Origin: Treponema sp. J25
GTDB taxonomy: Bacteria; Spirochaetota; Spirochaetia; Treponematales; Breznakiellaceae
Reading direction: 5' to 3'
DNA length: 37,241 nucleotides
NCBI RefSeq assembly: GCF_004343725.1
Contig: NZ_PTQW01000054.1
Location: 1 to 37,241 of the forward strand
Position numbers and translations under genes: made by a program. A model generated the notes under the pieces. The model saw only the letters and a program-made list of their open reading frames with translations. It had not been told where the DNA came from and did not search any database. Below, in pieces: positions 21,424-29,798 of this stretch; the stretch's first letter is position 1, and each line of letters opens with the position of its first letter.

Positions 21424-23193
21424 ATGAAAATTTTTACCAATTTAGGAAAAAGTAGGTTCCTCTGGGGGACCCTTTTATTTCTGTCGTTTTTTGCCCTTTC
21501 CTGCCAATCTGCCGTAAAACCGGCAGGTAAAACGGAAAAACCCGCAGAACCGGCAGCAGCTTCGAATGTCCAGAAAGAACCGGAGGTAAGCGGCCCTAAA
21601 ATTAGCCTGGCCTTTTCTTTTGATAATAAGGAAGAAGAAGAAAAACTCTTTGTTCCCAATTCATCTTCTAAGGTGGAATGGGTCAGTAATTTTGGGCGGA
21701 GCAATAATACGGCCTTAAAGGTAACCCACGTAGAAGGGGAAAGCTATGTAAGTGCCTACAATGCGGTTCGACTTACCTTTAAAGAGCCACTGCCGGCCGG
21801 TACCACCTACCGAATCATTGCCTGGTTTTATGCCCCCTCTGTAGGAAATGAAGGCAAACGAACCCTGACGGGCCCGGGGGTTGTTCTGAACGAAGAATAT
21901 CCCCGCAGCGATATGAAGCTCCCTGCTAATTTCGGCATTCTCCCGGTGGATACCTGGAAAGAAGTAAATGTGGTTACCCCTTTCCTTTCGGTTCCCCTTC
22001 GCAGTATCGATTTCCGACTGGTAACCAACGACAAGGATAGTCATCCCGACGTCTGGTATCTGGATGATATCCTTATCGAACAGGTGGGGGCCATTAAGGC
22101 GGTAGAAGTAGCCCGCTGGGACCTTTCTCTTCCCTCCCTTGCGGTGGTGTATAAGGACTATTTCCTGGTGGGTAACATCATGAATTTCCACGAGACCACC
22201 GACCCTGACACGGTTGCTATGTTTAAGCACCACTACAACGCGGTAACTGCGGAGAACGATATGAAACCCCAGTACCTGAGCCCTGCAAAGGGGGTGTACA
22301 ATTTTACCAACGCGGATAAGCTCGTAAATTGGGCTCTGGCGAACAATATCAAGGTACATGGGCACACCCTGGTATGGCATTCCCAATCGGCTGCCTGGCT
22401 TACCCAGGACGCAAGTGGTAAGCCCCTCACCCGGGCAGAAGCGCGGGCCAATATGGAAGAGTATATCAAAAATGTGGCAGGTCACTACCGCGGGAAGGTG
22501 ATCTCCTGGGATGTGGTGAATGAAGCCTTTGATGGGGGGAGTATGATCCCTTCAGACTGGAAGACGGTTTTGCGGACCGCTTCTCCCTGGTACCGGGCCT
22601 ATGCCAATGGAGCGGACACAAGCAAAGGGGAAAGTGGGGCCGACTATATTTACGATGCCTTTGTGTTTACCCGCCTGGTGGATCCGGGGGCTACGCTGTA
22701 CTACAACGACTACAACGAAACCGATGCCTGGAAACGGGAAGCCATGGCACTGATGGCAGAGGATTTGAATAAGAAATGGAAGACCGATCCCCGGAACACC
22801 CAGCCTGATCGTCCTCTGATTGAAGGAATCGGTCTCCAGTCCCACTATTGGGTGGATAATCTTAACCCTGTGGATGTGGAAAAAACGATTACCCGCCTTA
22901 TCGATGCGGGGGTAAAGATCAGCATTACCGAACTGGATATCCCCGCCGGTTCCTATGGGGCGCAGCGAACGCCTCCGCTTACTGTTGCAGAAGAACGGGC
23001 CCAGGCGCGGCTGTATGCTCAGCTTTTTAGGATCTACAAGAAATATGCCTCCCATATCGAGCGGGTGACCTTCTGGGGAAAGGCGGATCATCAGAGCTGG
23101 CGTTCCAATGGAAGTCCCCTGCTTTTTGATAGGACCTTTAAAGCTAAGGAAGCTTATAAAGCAGTTATCGATCCAGAGGGATATTTGAAATAG
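21424..23193 (+). CDS. GH10 endo-1,4-beta-xylanase lipoprotein with N-terminal CBM
   Basis: A 589-residue lipoprotein. The signal peptide ends at FFALSC (Cys27), a relaxed lipobox typical of spirochaetes. A Pro/Ala/Lys/Glu-rich linker (28-58) precedes a CBM22/CBM4-like beta-sandwich (about 59-220) and the GH10 barrel (about 233-585). The acid/base is Glu367 in SWDVVNEAFD and the nucleophile Glu503 in ISITELDIP. HGHTLVWHSQ, LYYNDYN and FWGKADHQSW are further substrate-binding motifs (most family members have W-G in the last). CAGGAGG precedes the ATG. It cleaves xylan internally and complements the GH11 enzyme next to it. The downstream gene is unrelated, and a hairpin follows the stop. Confidence 0.95.
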   Translation: MKIFTNLGKSRFLWGTLLFLSFFALSCQSAVKPAGKTEKPAEPAAASNVQKEPEVSGPKISLAFSFDNKEEEEKLFVPNSSSKVEWVSNFGRSNNTALKVTHVEGESYVSAYNAVRLTFKEPLPAGTTYRIIAWFYAPSVGNEGKRTLTGPGVVLNEEYPRSDMKLPANFGILPVDTWKEVNVVTPFLSVPLRSIDFRLVTNDKDSHPDVWYLDDILIEQVGAIKAVEVARWDLSLPSLAVVYKDYFLVGNIMNFHETTDPDTVAMFKHHYNAVTAENDMKPQYLSPAKGVYNFTNADKLVNWALANNIKVHGHTLVWHSQSAAWLTQDASGKPLTRAEARANMEEYIKNVAGHYRGKVISWDVVNEAFDGGSMIPSDWKTVLRTASPWYRAYANGADTSKGESGADYIYDAFVFTRLVDPGATLYYNDYNETDAWKREAMALMAEDLNKKWKTDPRNTQPDRPLIEGIGLQSHYWVDNLNPVDVEKTITRLIDAGVKISITELDIPAGSYGAQRTPPLTVAEERAQARLYAQLFRIYKKYASHIERVTFWGKADHQSWRSNGSPLLFDRTFKAKEAYKAVIDPEGYLK

Positions 23194-23211
23194 CAAAGAT
23201 TGTAAGGAACA

Positions 23212-23234
23212 CCCCGGGGAAGCTATCCCCGGGG
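23212..23234 (+). terminator. terminator hairpin of the GH10 gene
   Basis: CCCCGGGGA / TCCCCGGGG, 9 bp, loop AGCTA, 18 bp after the stop codon. The following bases (CTTATCGTTT) are only moderately T-rich. Confidence 0.6.
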
Positions 23235-23568
23235 CTTATCGTTTCAATCCTTAAGAAAATCTGAAAAAGCTAAGGGGAAGATGTGGTAAGAGATAAGGGC
23301 GCCCGATAAAGCCCTTGAGGGGTGCCGGGGGCCCCGTACCGGAAGAGGGGGCCCGGTAGCGGAAGGCGGGGGCCCGAGACGGAACCTTTTAAAGGGATCC
23401 ATCCGGGGCCCTGTTTTTGGGGTGGGCCAATCCCCTCGGGCCTGCGTGGGGAATCTGTTTTCATGGCCCCACGGAGGAATTTCAACTGATTATCCTTAGT
23501 TCGGGGTGAAAGTTGTTGAGGAATACTATACAATAGGCCTGCTAATTTCGGATTCAGGAGAAAAATCT
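23235..23568. other. GC-rich non-coding interval with short tandem repeat
   Basis: No gene seen. It is much richer in G and C than the flanks and holds the tandem repeat listed at 23341-23380. The last 50 bases become AT-rich (ACTATACAAT near 23524) and probably contain the promoter of the next gene. AGGAGA (near 23556) is its ribosome site. Confidence 0.5.
23341..23380. repeat. two imperfect 20-bp tandem repeats, GC-rich
   Basis: GGAAGAGGGGGCCCGGTAGC (23341-23360) is followed directly by GGAAGGCGGGGGCCCGAGAC (23361-23380), then GGAA again. About 15 of 20 positions match. GGGGGCCC in each can pair with itself. Confidence 0.55.
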
Positions 23569-24210
23569 ATGACCCCTTCGGTAATCACCCTGGTACTTCA
23601 AGGTCCCCTTGAGGTGAACGCATATATTCTTGAGAACAATGGTCATTGCCTGATCATCGATCCCGGTTTTGAAAAGGATCGGATACGACGGTTTATCAAA
23701 GAACGAGGATGGCAGGTAGAAGGCATACTCCTTACTCATGGACACTTTGATCATACCGGGGCAGTGGATGTGTTCCCGGTACCCATATATCTTCACGAAG
23801 CGGAAAGTGCTTTTGTGTCTAATGACCAGTGGAATGGGTACACCGAATTTGGGATTTCTCGTCCCTGGGATATGAACGCCCTTTCCTTAACAAAGCTTCG
23901 GCATGGCGATACTATCCCTTTTCAGGGGAGTCAGGTGGAAGTACTCCACACTCCGGGACACACCCCCGGTTCGGTATGTTACCGCTGGGGAAATTGCCTA
24001 TTTTCAGGGGATACCCTGTTTAAAGAGGCCGTAGGTCGTTGGGATTTTCCCGGTGGAGACGGTAGGGCGCTTCGTCAAAGTGTGGTATCCCTTATCGAAA
24101 ACCTGGAACCTTCAGTGGAGGTTTATCCCGGTCACGGGGAACCCACCACTATTGGGCAAGAGCGGGAAGTAAATCCCTATTATCACCAGTGGAAAAAATG
24201 TCCTCTCTAA
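23569..24210 (+). CDS. MBL-fold hydrolase (glyoxalase II-like)
   Basis: A 213-residue single-domain metallo-beta-lactamase protein of the YcbL/glyoxalase II-like group. Metal ligands: HGHFDHTG near residue 58, HTPGHTPGS near 130, SGDTLF near 150 and YPGHGEPT near 188. The long C-terminal domain of true glyoxalase II is absent, so the substrate (a thioester or similar) is unassigned. The start at 23569 is fixed by AGGAGA 7-8 bases upstream; a longer frame from 23506 has no site. The neighbours are unrelated in function. It does not overlap glgP and probably has its own promoter. Confidence 0.9.
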   Translation: MTPSVITLVLQGPLEVNAYILENNGHCLIIDPGFEKDRIRRFIKERGWQVEGILLTHGHFDHTGAVDVFPVPIYLHEAESAFVSNDQWNGYTEFGISRPWDMNALSLTKLRHGDTIPFQGSQVEVLHTPGHTPGSVCYRWGNCLFSGDTLFKEAVGRWDFPGGDGRALRQSVVSLIENLEPSVEVYPGHGEPTTIGQEREVNPYYHQWKKCPL

Positions 24211-24248
24211 AATCTCTGGCCGCTCTAGAAATTGAGGGCCCTTTTCGG

Positions 24249-24275
24249 TATAATACTGCAACATAAACCGGTTTA
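24249..24275 (+). promoter_or_regulatory. candidate glgP promoter with palindrome
   Basis: A perfect TATAAT at 24249-24254 lacks a good -35. Ten bases later a 12-bp palindrome TAAACCGGTTTA (24264-24275) lies where transcription would begin, as a repressor site would. A second candidate -10, TAGAAT (24348-24353), lies nearer the gene. Confidence 0.4.
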
Positions 24276-24387
24276 GCAAAAAGGCCGAAAAAGAGGCCCC
24301 CAGGATATGCGGCATTTTTGTTTTTTCCCAGACCGGCTTTTGTGGGATAGAATGGGGGGCATTTTGATGCAGCCAGGAGGACTGATA

Positions 24388-26838
24388 ATGAATACCGATA
24401 AAAACACCTTTAAAGAAAATATTCGCCTTCGTTTAAAACGGCGATATGGTAAGGACCTCTCAGAGGCCACTAAACACGATATTTACGATGCGGTGGCCGC
24501 TTCGGCTATGGAATATATCCTTGACAACTGGATGGCTACCCGCCGGGCCTTTGATAATCATCCTATAAAACAAATGTATTACTTTTCGGCGGAGTTCCTC
24601 ATGGGGCGGGCCATGACGAATAACCTGATTAACCTGGGAATTTTACCCATGGTCCAGGAAGTGCTCCAGGAGTTGGGATATGAGTATGATGAAATTGAGG
24701 AACAAGAGCCCGATGCGGGCTTAGGAAACGGTGGACTTGGTCGGTTGGCCGCTTGTTTTCTGGATAGCCTTGCGACGATGAATTTGCCTGGCCATGGATA
24801 TGGTATTCGGTATCGCTATGGCATGTTTGAACAAAAAATAGAACATTGCCGCCAGGTGGAGAAGCCCGATAACTGGCTTGAGCATCGGAACCCCTGGGAA
24901 ATTAAACGCAGTGACCATGCGGTGGACGTGAAATTTGGGGGCGAAGTGGTCATCAAGGTAGATGAAAAAGGGCGACAATACTTTGATGTCGATCGGGCCG
25001 AGGTGGTACGGGCTATACCCTATGATATGCCGATTGTCGGGTATAACACGAAAACCGTAAACACCCTTCGCCTGTGGGAAGCCTACAGTCCCGACGGCTT
25101 TAACCTTCAGCTCTTTAATGAGATGCAATACCTCAGGGCGGTGGAAAAGGCCTGCCAGGCTGAAGATATTTCTCGGGTTCTCTACCCCAACGATAGTGGT
25201 CCCTCGGGCAAGGCCCTGCGGCTCAAGCAGCAGTATTTCTTTGTTTCTGCGAGCCTCCAGGACATAGTTCGTTCCTTTAAACGAAAGTATGGGAATGATT
25301 TTTCAAAACTACCTGACCTGGTGGTAATTCAACTGAATGATACCCACCCCGTGGTGGCTATTCCTGAATTGATGCGAATTCTCATGGATCAGGAGGGGCT
25401 TGGATGGGAAGAGGCCTGGGCGATTACCACTCGCATTTTTGCCTATACCAACCATACCATCATGGCGGAGGCATTGGAAAAATGGCCTATCGATCTTTTT
25501 TCTGGTCTTTTGCCACGGATCTATACTATTGTAGAAGAAATCGATCGCCGTCATACCGACGAGTTACGGAAGCTGTATCCGAACGACTGGGATAAGCAGC
25601 AGCGCATGGCCATCATCAACCATGGGATGATCCATATGGCCCACCTCGCCATCGTGGGAAGTTTTTCGGTGAATGGGGTGGCGGCGCTTCATACGGAGAT
25701 CCTTAAAAAACGGGAACTCAAAGACTGGTATGAATGGCGTCCCCAGATTTTCAATAATAAAACGAATGGGGTAACCCAGCGGCGCTGGCTTAAGCTGTGC
25801 AATCCCGGTTTATCTGCCCTTATCACCGAAGCCATCGGCCCCGGTTGGGAAACGGATCTTGCTCGACTGCGAGAGTTAGAGCCCTTTGCAGAGGACCCGG
25901 CATTCCGTGAACGGTTTGCCCAAATTAAGCATGCCAATAAGGTAGCCCTTGCCCGGTATCTTGCTAAAAGCCAGGGGGTAACCCTGGATCCTTCTTCTAT
26001 TTACGATGTACAGGTAAAACGCCTCCATGAGTATAAGCGCCAGCTCCTTAATATCCTTCATGTTATGTATCTCCACAACAAGTTGGCTGATGATCCTACT
26101 CTGGAGATGCCACCGCAGACCTTTATTTTTGGGGCCAAGGCGGCCTCGGGATACCGGCGGGCAAAGTCGATTATTTCTCTTATTTGCGCGGAGGCCGCTC
26201 GGCTTGAGGCGGATCCCCGTGTTAAGGGCCGCCTGAAGGTGGTTTTTGCGGAAAACTACCGGGTTACCCTGGCGGAAAAGATCATTCCCGCGGCGGAAAT
26301 CTCAGAACAAATCTCTACTGCCGGGAAAGAAGCCAGCGGAACGGGTAACATGAAGTTCATGATGAATGGGGCCCTGACCCTGGGAACCCTCGATGGGGCT
26401 AACGTGGAGATTGTACAGGAGGTGGGACGCAAAAACGCCTTTATTTTTGGTCTTACCGCCGAAGAAATTGCCGCCATCGAAGCGACCCATTCCTACGATC
26501 CTAAAATATACCTCGGCCGAAACCCTGCCCTTGCCCGGGTGGTGCATCAACTGATCGATGGCACCTTTGGCCATGAATTCCAGACCGCCTTCCGGGAACT
26601 CTATGATTCCCTGGTGTACGGGGTGGAAGGAAACCGGCCCGATGTCTATTACGTGCTCGCCGATTTTGATGCCTATGTCCAGGCCCACGAGCAGGCCCTT
26701 AAGTCCTATGCGGATCGGGACTGGTGGAACCGGGCGGCTATCATTAACGTGGCCCGGTCGGGCATATTCTCTACCGATCGCACCATCGCCGAATATGTCC
26801 AGGATATTTGGCATATTAAACCCATAGCCGTAAAATAA
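24388..26838 (+). CDS. glgP: glycogen/starch/alpha-glucan phosphorylase
   Basis: An 816-residue GT35 phosphorylase, the usual size, that releases glucose 1-phosphate from glycogen. The N-terminal part has YYFSAEFLMGRAMTNNLINLG and GNGGLGRLAACFLDS (active-site loop). The PLP site is EASGTGNMKFMMNGALTLGTLDGANVEI, with the Schiff-base Lys at residue 656. VQVKRLHEYKRQLLNIL is also conserved. The ATG at 24388 is chosen because CCAGGAGG lies just upstream; the frame extends further but without a site. Hairpins follow the stop. It is not clustered with glycogen synthesis genes here. A kinase gene follows after the hairpin region. Confidence 0.97.
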   Translation: MNTDKNTFKENIRLRLKRRYGKDLSEATKHDIYDAVAASAMEYILDNWMATRRAFDNHPIKQMYYFSAEFLMGRAMTNNLINLGILPMVQEVLQELGYEYDEIEEQEPDAGLGNGGLGRLAACFLDSLATMNLPGHGYGIRYRYGMFEQKIEHCRQVEKPDNWLEHRNPWEIKRSDHAVDVKFGGEVVIKVDEKGRQYFDVDRAEVVRAIPYDMPIVGYNTKTVNTLRLWEAYSPDGFNLQLFNEMQYLRAVEKACQAEDISRVLYPNDSGPSGKALRLKQQYFFVSASLQDIVRSFKRKYGNDFSKLPDLVVIQLNDTHPVVAIPELMRILMDQEGLGWEEAWAITTRIFAYTNHTIMAEALEKWPIDLFSGLLPRIYTIVEEIDRRHTDELRKLYPNDWDKQQRMAIINHGMIHMAHLAIVGSFSVNGVAALHTEILKKRELKDWYEWRPQIFNNKTNGVTQRRWLKLCNPGLSALITEAIGPGWETDLARLRELEPFAEDPAFRERFAQIKHANKVALARYLAKSQGVTLDPSSIYDVQVKRLHEYKRQLLNILHVMYLHNKLADDPTLEMPPQTFIFGAKAASGYRRAKSIISLICAEAARLEADPRVKGRLKVVFAENYRVTLAEKIIPAAEISEQISTAGKEASGTGNMKFMMNGALTLGTLDGANVEIVQEVGRKNAFIFGLTAEEIAAIEATHSYDPKIYLGRNPALARVVHQLIDGTFGHEFQTAFRELYDSLVYGVEGNRPDVYYVLADFDAYVQAHEQALKSYADRDWWNRAAIINVARSGIFSTDRTIAEYVQDIWHIKPIAVK

Positions 26839-26875
26839 GGACGCTTCTGAAAAAAAATCAGAGAACCAACGGTAT

Positions 26876-26910
26876 TGCCCCCGGGAAAAACATCCTGGGG
26901 GCACCCCAGG
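26876..26910 (+). terminator. two overlapping hairpins after glgP
   Basis: TGCCCCCGGGA (26876-26886) pairs with TCCTGGGGGCA (26893-26903), one G-T pair, 6-base loop. The 3' arm can instead pair as CCTGGGG (26894-26900) with CCCCAGG (26904-26910). The two folds are mutually exclusive. There is no T-run, so this could be a terminator-like or regulatory structure. Confidence 0.45.
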
Positions 26911-27025
26911 CCCGATGGAAAGTACATAATAAAAGGCCCCGACGAGAGGGATGTTTACCAAAAGGATTTCAGAAAAAAAGCGCCCTCATCTTGCGGGATT
27001 TAAAAAAGGCCAGTACCCTTGCAGT

Positions 27026-28048
27026 ATGGACGAAAAGAAAAATCATGGGAAAGACAAGAGTCCCTTTGTTCCTTTTGATATGCTGGACCCGGAGTTGGTT
27101 CTGGAAAGTGTAGAAGAGGGGTATGGCCTGGAACTGGAATCCACCCTGTATTCCTGTGCGAGCTATGTGAACCGGGTATTTGGACTGCGGGATGTGGGAG
27201 GAAAAGAGTATATTGCAAAATTTTACCGCCCCCAGCGCTGGAGCTATGCCCAGATTCTAGAAGAACATCGTTTTGTCCAAACCCTTGCCCAGCATGAGGT
27301 TCCGGTGGTCTGTCCGTTTCCCAACCAGGAAGGGGACACGTTGCAGACCCTCATCATAGAAGAAAATGGAAAACCGGACCAGGAAATGTATTTTGCCCTT
27401 TATCCCAAGCTGAAGGGGTTCCCCTTTGATCCAGAAGGAGAAAAAGACTACGTTCGTATGGGGGCCCTGCTGGGACACCTGCATGTGGTGGGTTCTCAGT
27501 TTTCGCTTGCTGAGCGGGGCCGCTTCCCACCCCTGGCCCCCCTTGAGCTCCTTGCGTATTTTACTGAGACCTTTGAAATTGAAGAGGAAATCCAGAATAA
27601 CCTGCGAGAGGTAGCGGCGCGTCTTGACGCTGCCCTGTCCCCGATTGTATCTGGCTATGCTCCTATCACGCTTCATGGCGACTTTCACAGGGGGAACCTT
27701 ATTGATTGCGGTGAACAAGGCTTATTCGTTATCGATTTTGATGACATGATCGCGGGACCACCTCTCCAGGACCTTTGGGTCCTCTTGCCTGATCATGCTT
27801 CGAGGTGCCCCCAGGAACTGCGACATATTCTTAAAGGATATCGGGAATTCTATCAGATAGAACTGGCTGATCCCTGCCACCTTGAGGTGTTCCGCCTGTA
27901 CCGCATGTTCCATTACCTTTATTGGCAGGCCCAACAACGGTATGACCGGGCTTTTTATCACCATTATCCTGAATGGGGAACTAAGAAATTCTGGGAACGG
28001 ACAGTGGCGGATCTTCTGGATCAGGCGGAGTATCTGGCCTGTGTATAG
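27026..28048 (+). CDS. srkA: SrkA-like (YihE) stress-response protein kinase
   Basis: A 340-residue aminoglycoside-phosphotransferase-fold kinase matching SrkA/YihE. Seen: SYVNRVFGL and KEYIAKFYRPQRWSYAQILEEHRFVQTL (N-lobe and its Lys), the catalytic loop LHGDFHRGNLI (Asp219) and the metal-binding VIDFDDMIAGP. Family knowledge: in E. coli SrkA phosphorylates Ser/Thr and counters stress-induced cell death. The start is uncertain: 27026 fits the length of the N-terminal tail in relatives but lacks a good ribosome site; an ATG at 26951 follows GAGAGGG with almost no spacing and would add 25 basic residues. It is downstream of glgP beyond the hairpins and convergent with the SPFH gene. Confidence 0.87.
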   Translation: MDEKKNHGKDKSPFVPFDMLDPELVLESVEEGYGLELESTLYSCASYVNRVFGLRDVGGKEYIAKFYRPQRWSYAQILEEHRFVQTLAQHEVPVVCPFPNQEGDTLQTLIIEENGKPDQEMYFALYPKLKGFPFDPEGEKDYVRMGALLGHLHVVGSQFSLAERGRFPPLAPLELLAYFTETFEIEEEIQNNLREVAARLDAALSPIVSGYAPITLHGDFHRGNLIDCGEQGLFVIDFDDMIAGPPLQDLWVLLPDHASRCPQELRHILKGYREFYQIELADPCHLEVFRLYRMFHYLYWQAQQRYDRAFYHHYPEWGTKKFWERTVADLLDQAEYLACV

Positions 28049-28070
28049 TCACAGGATACACCACCTGTTC

Positions 28071-28155
28071 GTATGGCGGGAAGGCCCCCCTGGAAGAATG
28101 GACCCCATCCTGAAGGGCGTGGAGAACCTCTGTTAAAGGTAGGTCCCCGCCATAC
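28071..28155. other. candidate structured RNA or inverted-repeat element
   Basis: GTATGGCGGG (28071-28080) and CCCGCCATAC (28146-28155) form a perfect 10-bp outer stem over 85 bases. Inside, GGACC (28100-28104) can pair with GGTCC (28142-28146) and ACCT (28127-28130) with AGGT (28137-28140). It lies between convergent srkA and the SPFH gene, so either strand could carry it. There is no coding signal. Confidence 0.4.
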
Positions 28156-28252
28156 CCTCCATAATGAGAGGGCCACGCAGGTGCTCCCCCTGGGACAGAT
28201 CCCCTGGGAAGCGAGAGATTCCCCCTGCGCGCTCGTCCCGCCCCTTTCTTCT

Positions 28253-29134
28253 TTATGCTTTGGTCTTAAAAAGATTTTTTATGGTTTCCAGCAAATCCGC
28301 AGGAAGAACAATGATTCGGCTGCCTTCGGATTGACCAAGTTTAGCCAGACTCTTGATATACTCAATTCCCAGAAGGTAGGTAACCGGGTCGCCGCCGGTT
28401 TGCCGTAAGGTCTGGCTTACCGATTCAATGGCCCGGCTTTCTGCGAGGGCAAGCCGTTCCCGGGCCTCCGCATCCAGTTCGGCGGCGACCTTACGGGCCT
28501 CCGCTTCCAGGATCTGGGCGCGCTTAAAGCCTTCGGCCTTCTTTTCCTGGGCTTCTCGCTGGGCCTCCGCCTCGAGTACGGTGGCTCGTCGTTCCCGTTC
28601 TGCCTTCATCTGCATGGCCATGGCTTTTTGCAGATCCTCTGGGGGTTGAATATCTTTGATTTCGACCCGGGTAATCTTGGTTCCCCAGGGATCGGTGGCA
28701 TTATCCAGAATTTCCAGGAGTTCTGCGTTGATCTTATCCCGGGAGGAAAGGGAATTATCCAGGGTAAGCTTTCCCATAATAGAACGGAGACTTGTGAGGG
28801 CGAGGTTTTCTATGGCGATTTTTAAATTCTGGATCCCGTAATAGGCCTTAAAGGGGTCGGTAATTTTAAAAAACACCACCCCATCGACTTTTACGGTGGC
28901 ATTATCTTCGGTGATGATTCCCTGCGGGGGTAGATCCAGGACCTGCTCCCGGATATCTATCTTAGCCGCGATCCGGGCAAAGATAGGGTTAATCAGGTTT
29001 AACCCCGGCTTGAGGGTTTGCTCATATTTCCCAAATCGTTCTACCAGCCAGTTTTCTTTTTGTGGCACCAGGTGGATCCCCTTTATGATGATGATGATCA
29101 CCAAAAGCGCCACCGCCCCAATGATATACAGCAT
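28253..29134 (-). CDS. qmcA: SPFH/band 7 stomatin-like membrane protein (QmcA type)
   Basis: A 293-residue protein. One N-terminal membrane helix (residues 2-18) is followed by the SPFH domain: VPQKENWLVERFGKYEQTLKPGLNLINP, REQVLDLPPQGIITEDNATVKVDGVVFFKITDP. A long charged, Ala/Glu-rich coiled coil (about 170-230) precedes a final ring-forming segment (TYLLGIEYIKSLAKL). Family knowledge: SPFH proteins build large oligomers in the inner membrane and influence protease or lipid organisation; partner NfeD proteins are almost always next door, as here. A strong AGGAGG site precedes the ATG. It lies 175 bp downstream of nfeD on the same strand. A possible hairpin (GGGTC / GACCC, 29224-29240) lies in between. 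Confidence 0.92.
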   Translation of the reverse strand: MLYIIGAVALLVIIIIIKGIHLVPQKENWLVERFGKYEQTLKPGLNLINPIFARIAAKIDIREQVLDLPPQGIITEDNATVKVDGVVFFKITDPFKAYYGIQNLKIAIENLALTSLRSIMGKLTLDNSLSSRDKINAELLEILDNATDPWGTKITRVEIKDIQPPEDLQKAMAMQMKAERERRATVLEAEAQREAQEKKAEGFKRAQILEAEARKVAAELDAEARERLALAESRAIESVSQTLRQTGGDPVTYLLGIEYIKSLAKLGQSEGSRIIVLPADLLETIKNLFKTKA

Positions 29135-29309
29135 CGTGCACCTCCTTTTAAAAACTAAATTTTACAACGCCCCTGGGGGACGAGGTTTTACCTTCGTTTG
29201 CTGAGTTTTCTGGACCACCCTGAGGGTCTCTTAGGGACCCGAAAAAAGAAGCCCCTCCACTCTTTCCGCAGAGCCTGTGCATTCCTGAGCTGATTAAGGC
29301 TTGTTCTTC

Positions 29310-29753
29310 TCATTTTTGTTCATCCACCGGTTTAACCTTTAGCTTGATTCCACTCGTTTCCACTACTTCCACTTCTGTCCCTACCTGGAGGGGAACCTCA
29401 GCGATAACCTTCCATTTTTTGAGGCCGTTAAGGGAATCAAATAGTTCCACTTCTCCTATTTTCCCGGGGACCACCTCACTGGTAATGATTCCCCGCTGGC
29501 CGCTAATGGTAATATCCCGGGGCCCATCTTTTTTAAAGCGTTTCCTTGCGAAGGAAAACCAGAGAACCAGAGAACTAATGGCGAAAAGAAAAAATATCAA
29601 GAGCTGCCATTCTAATTGGGTGGTAAGCCCCACCCAGGTGGAAAAACTCACCACCAGAGCGGCGGCTCCAAACCAGAACAAAATAAAGCCGGGAACAATG
29701 GCTTCCAACGCCATAAGCCCTATCCCAATGGAAAGCCACAGCAGAGCAGACAT
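29310..29753 (-). CDS. nfeD: NfeD-family membrane protein (short form)
   Basis: A 147-residue protein of the short NfeD form without the protease domain. Two or three membrane helices (about residues 4-70) lead to a C-terminal OB-fold domain (about 82-144), with ISGQRGIITSEVVPGKIGEVELFD and GTEVEVVETSGIKLKVKPV typical of NfeD soluble domains. It pairs with the stomatin-like protein downstream, the standard neighbourhood, and probably forms a membrane complex with it. An AAGGAGG site precedes the ATG. Confidence 0.9.
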   Translation of the reverse strand: MSALLWLSIGIGLMALEAIVPGFILFWFGAAALVVSFSTWVGLTTQLEWQLLIFFLFAISSLVLWFSFARKRFKKDGPRDITISGQRGIITSEVVPGKIGEVELFDSLNGLKKWKVIAEVPLQVGTEVEVVETSGIKLKVKPVDEQK

Positions 29754-29798
29754 TGCACCTTGCCTCCTTTTTAGTACTTTGTGTTGTTTGTATATAGC

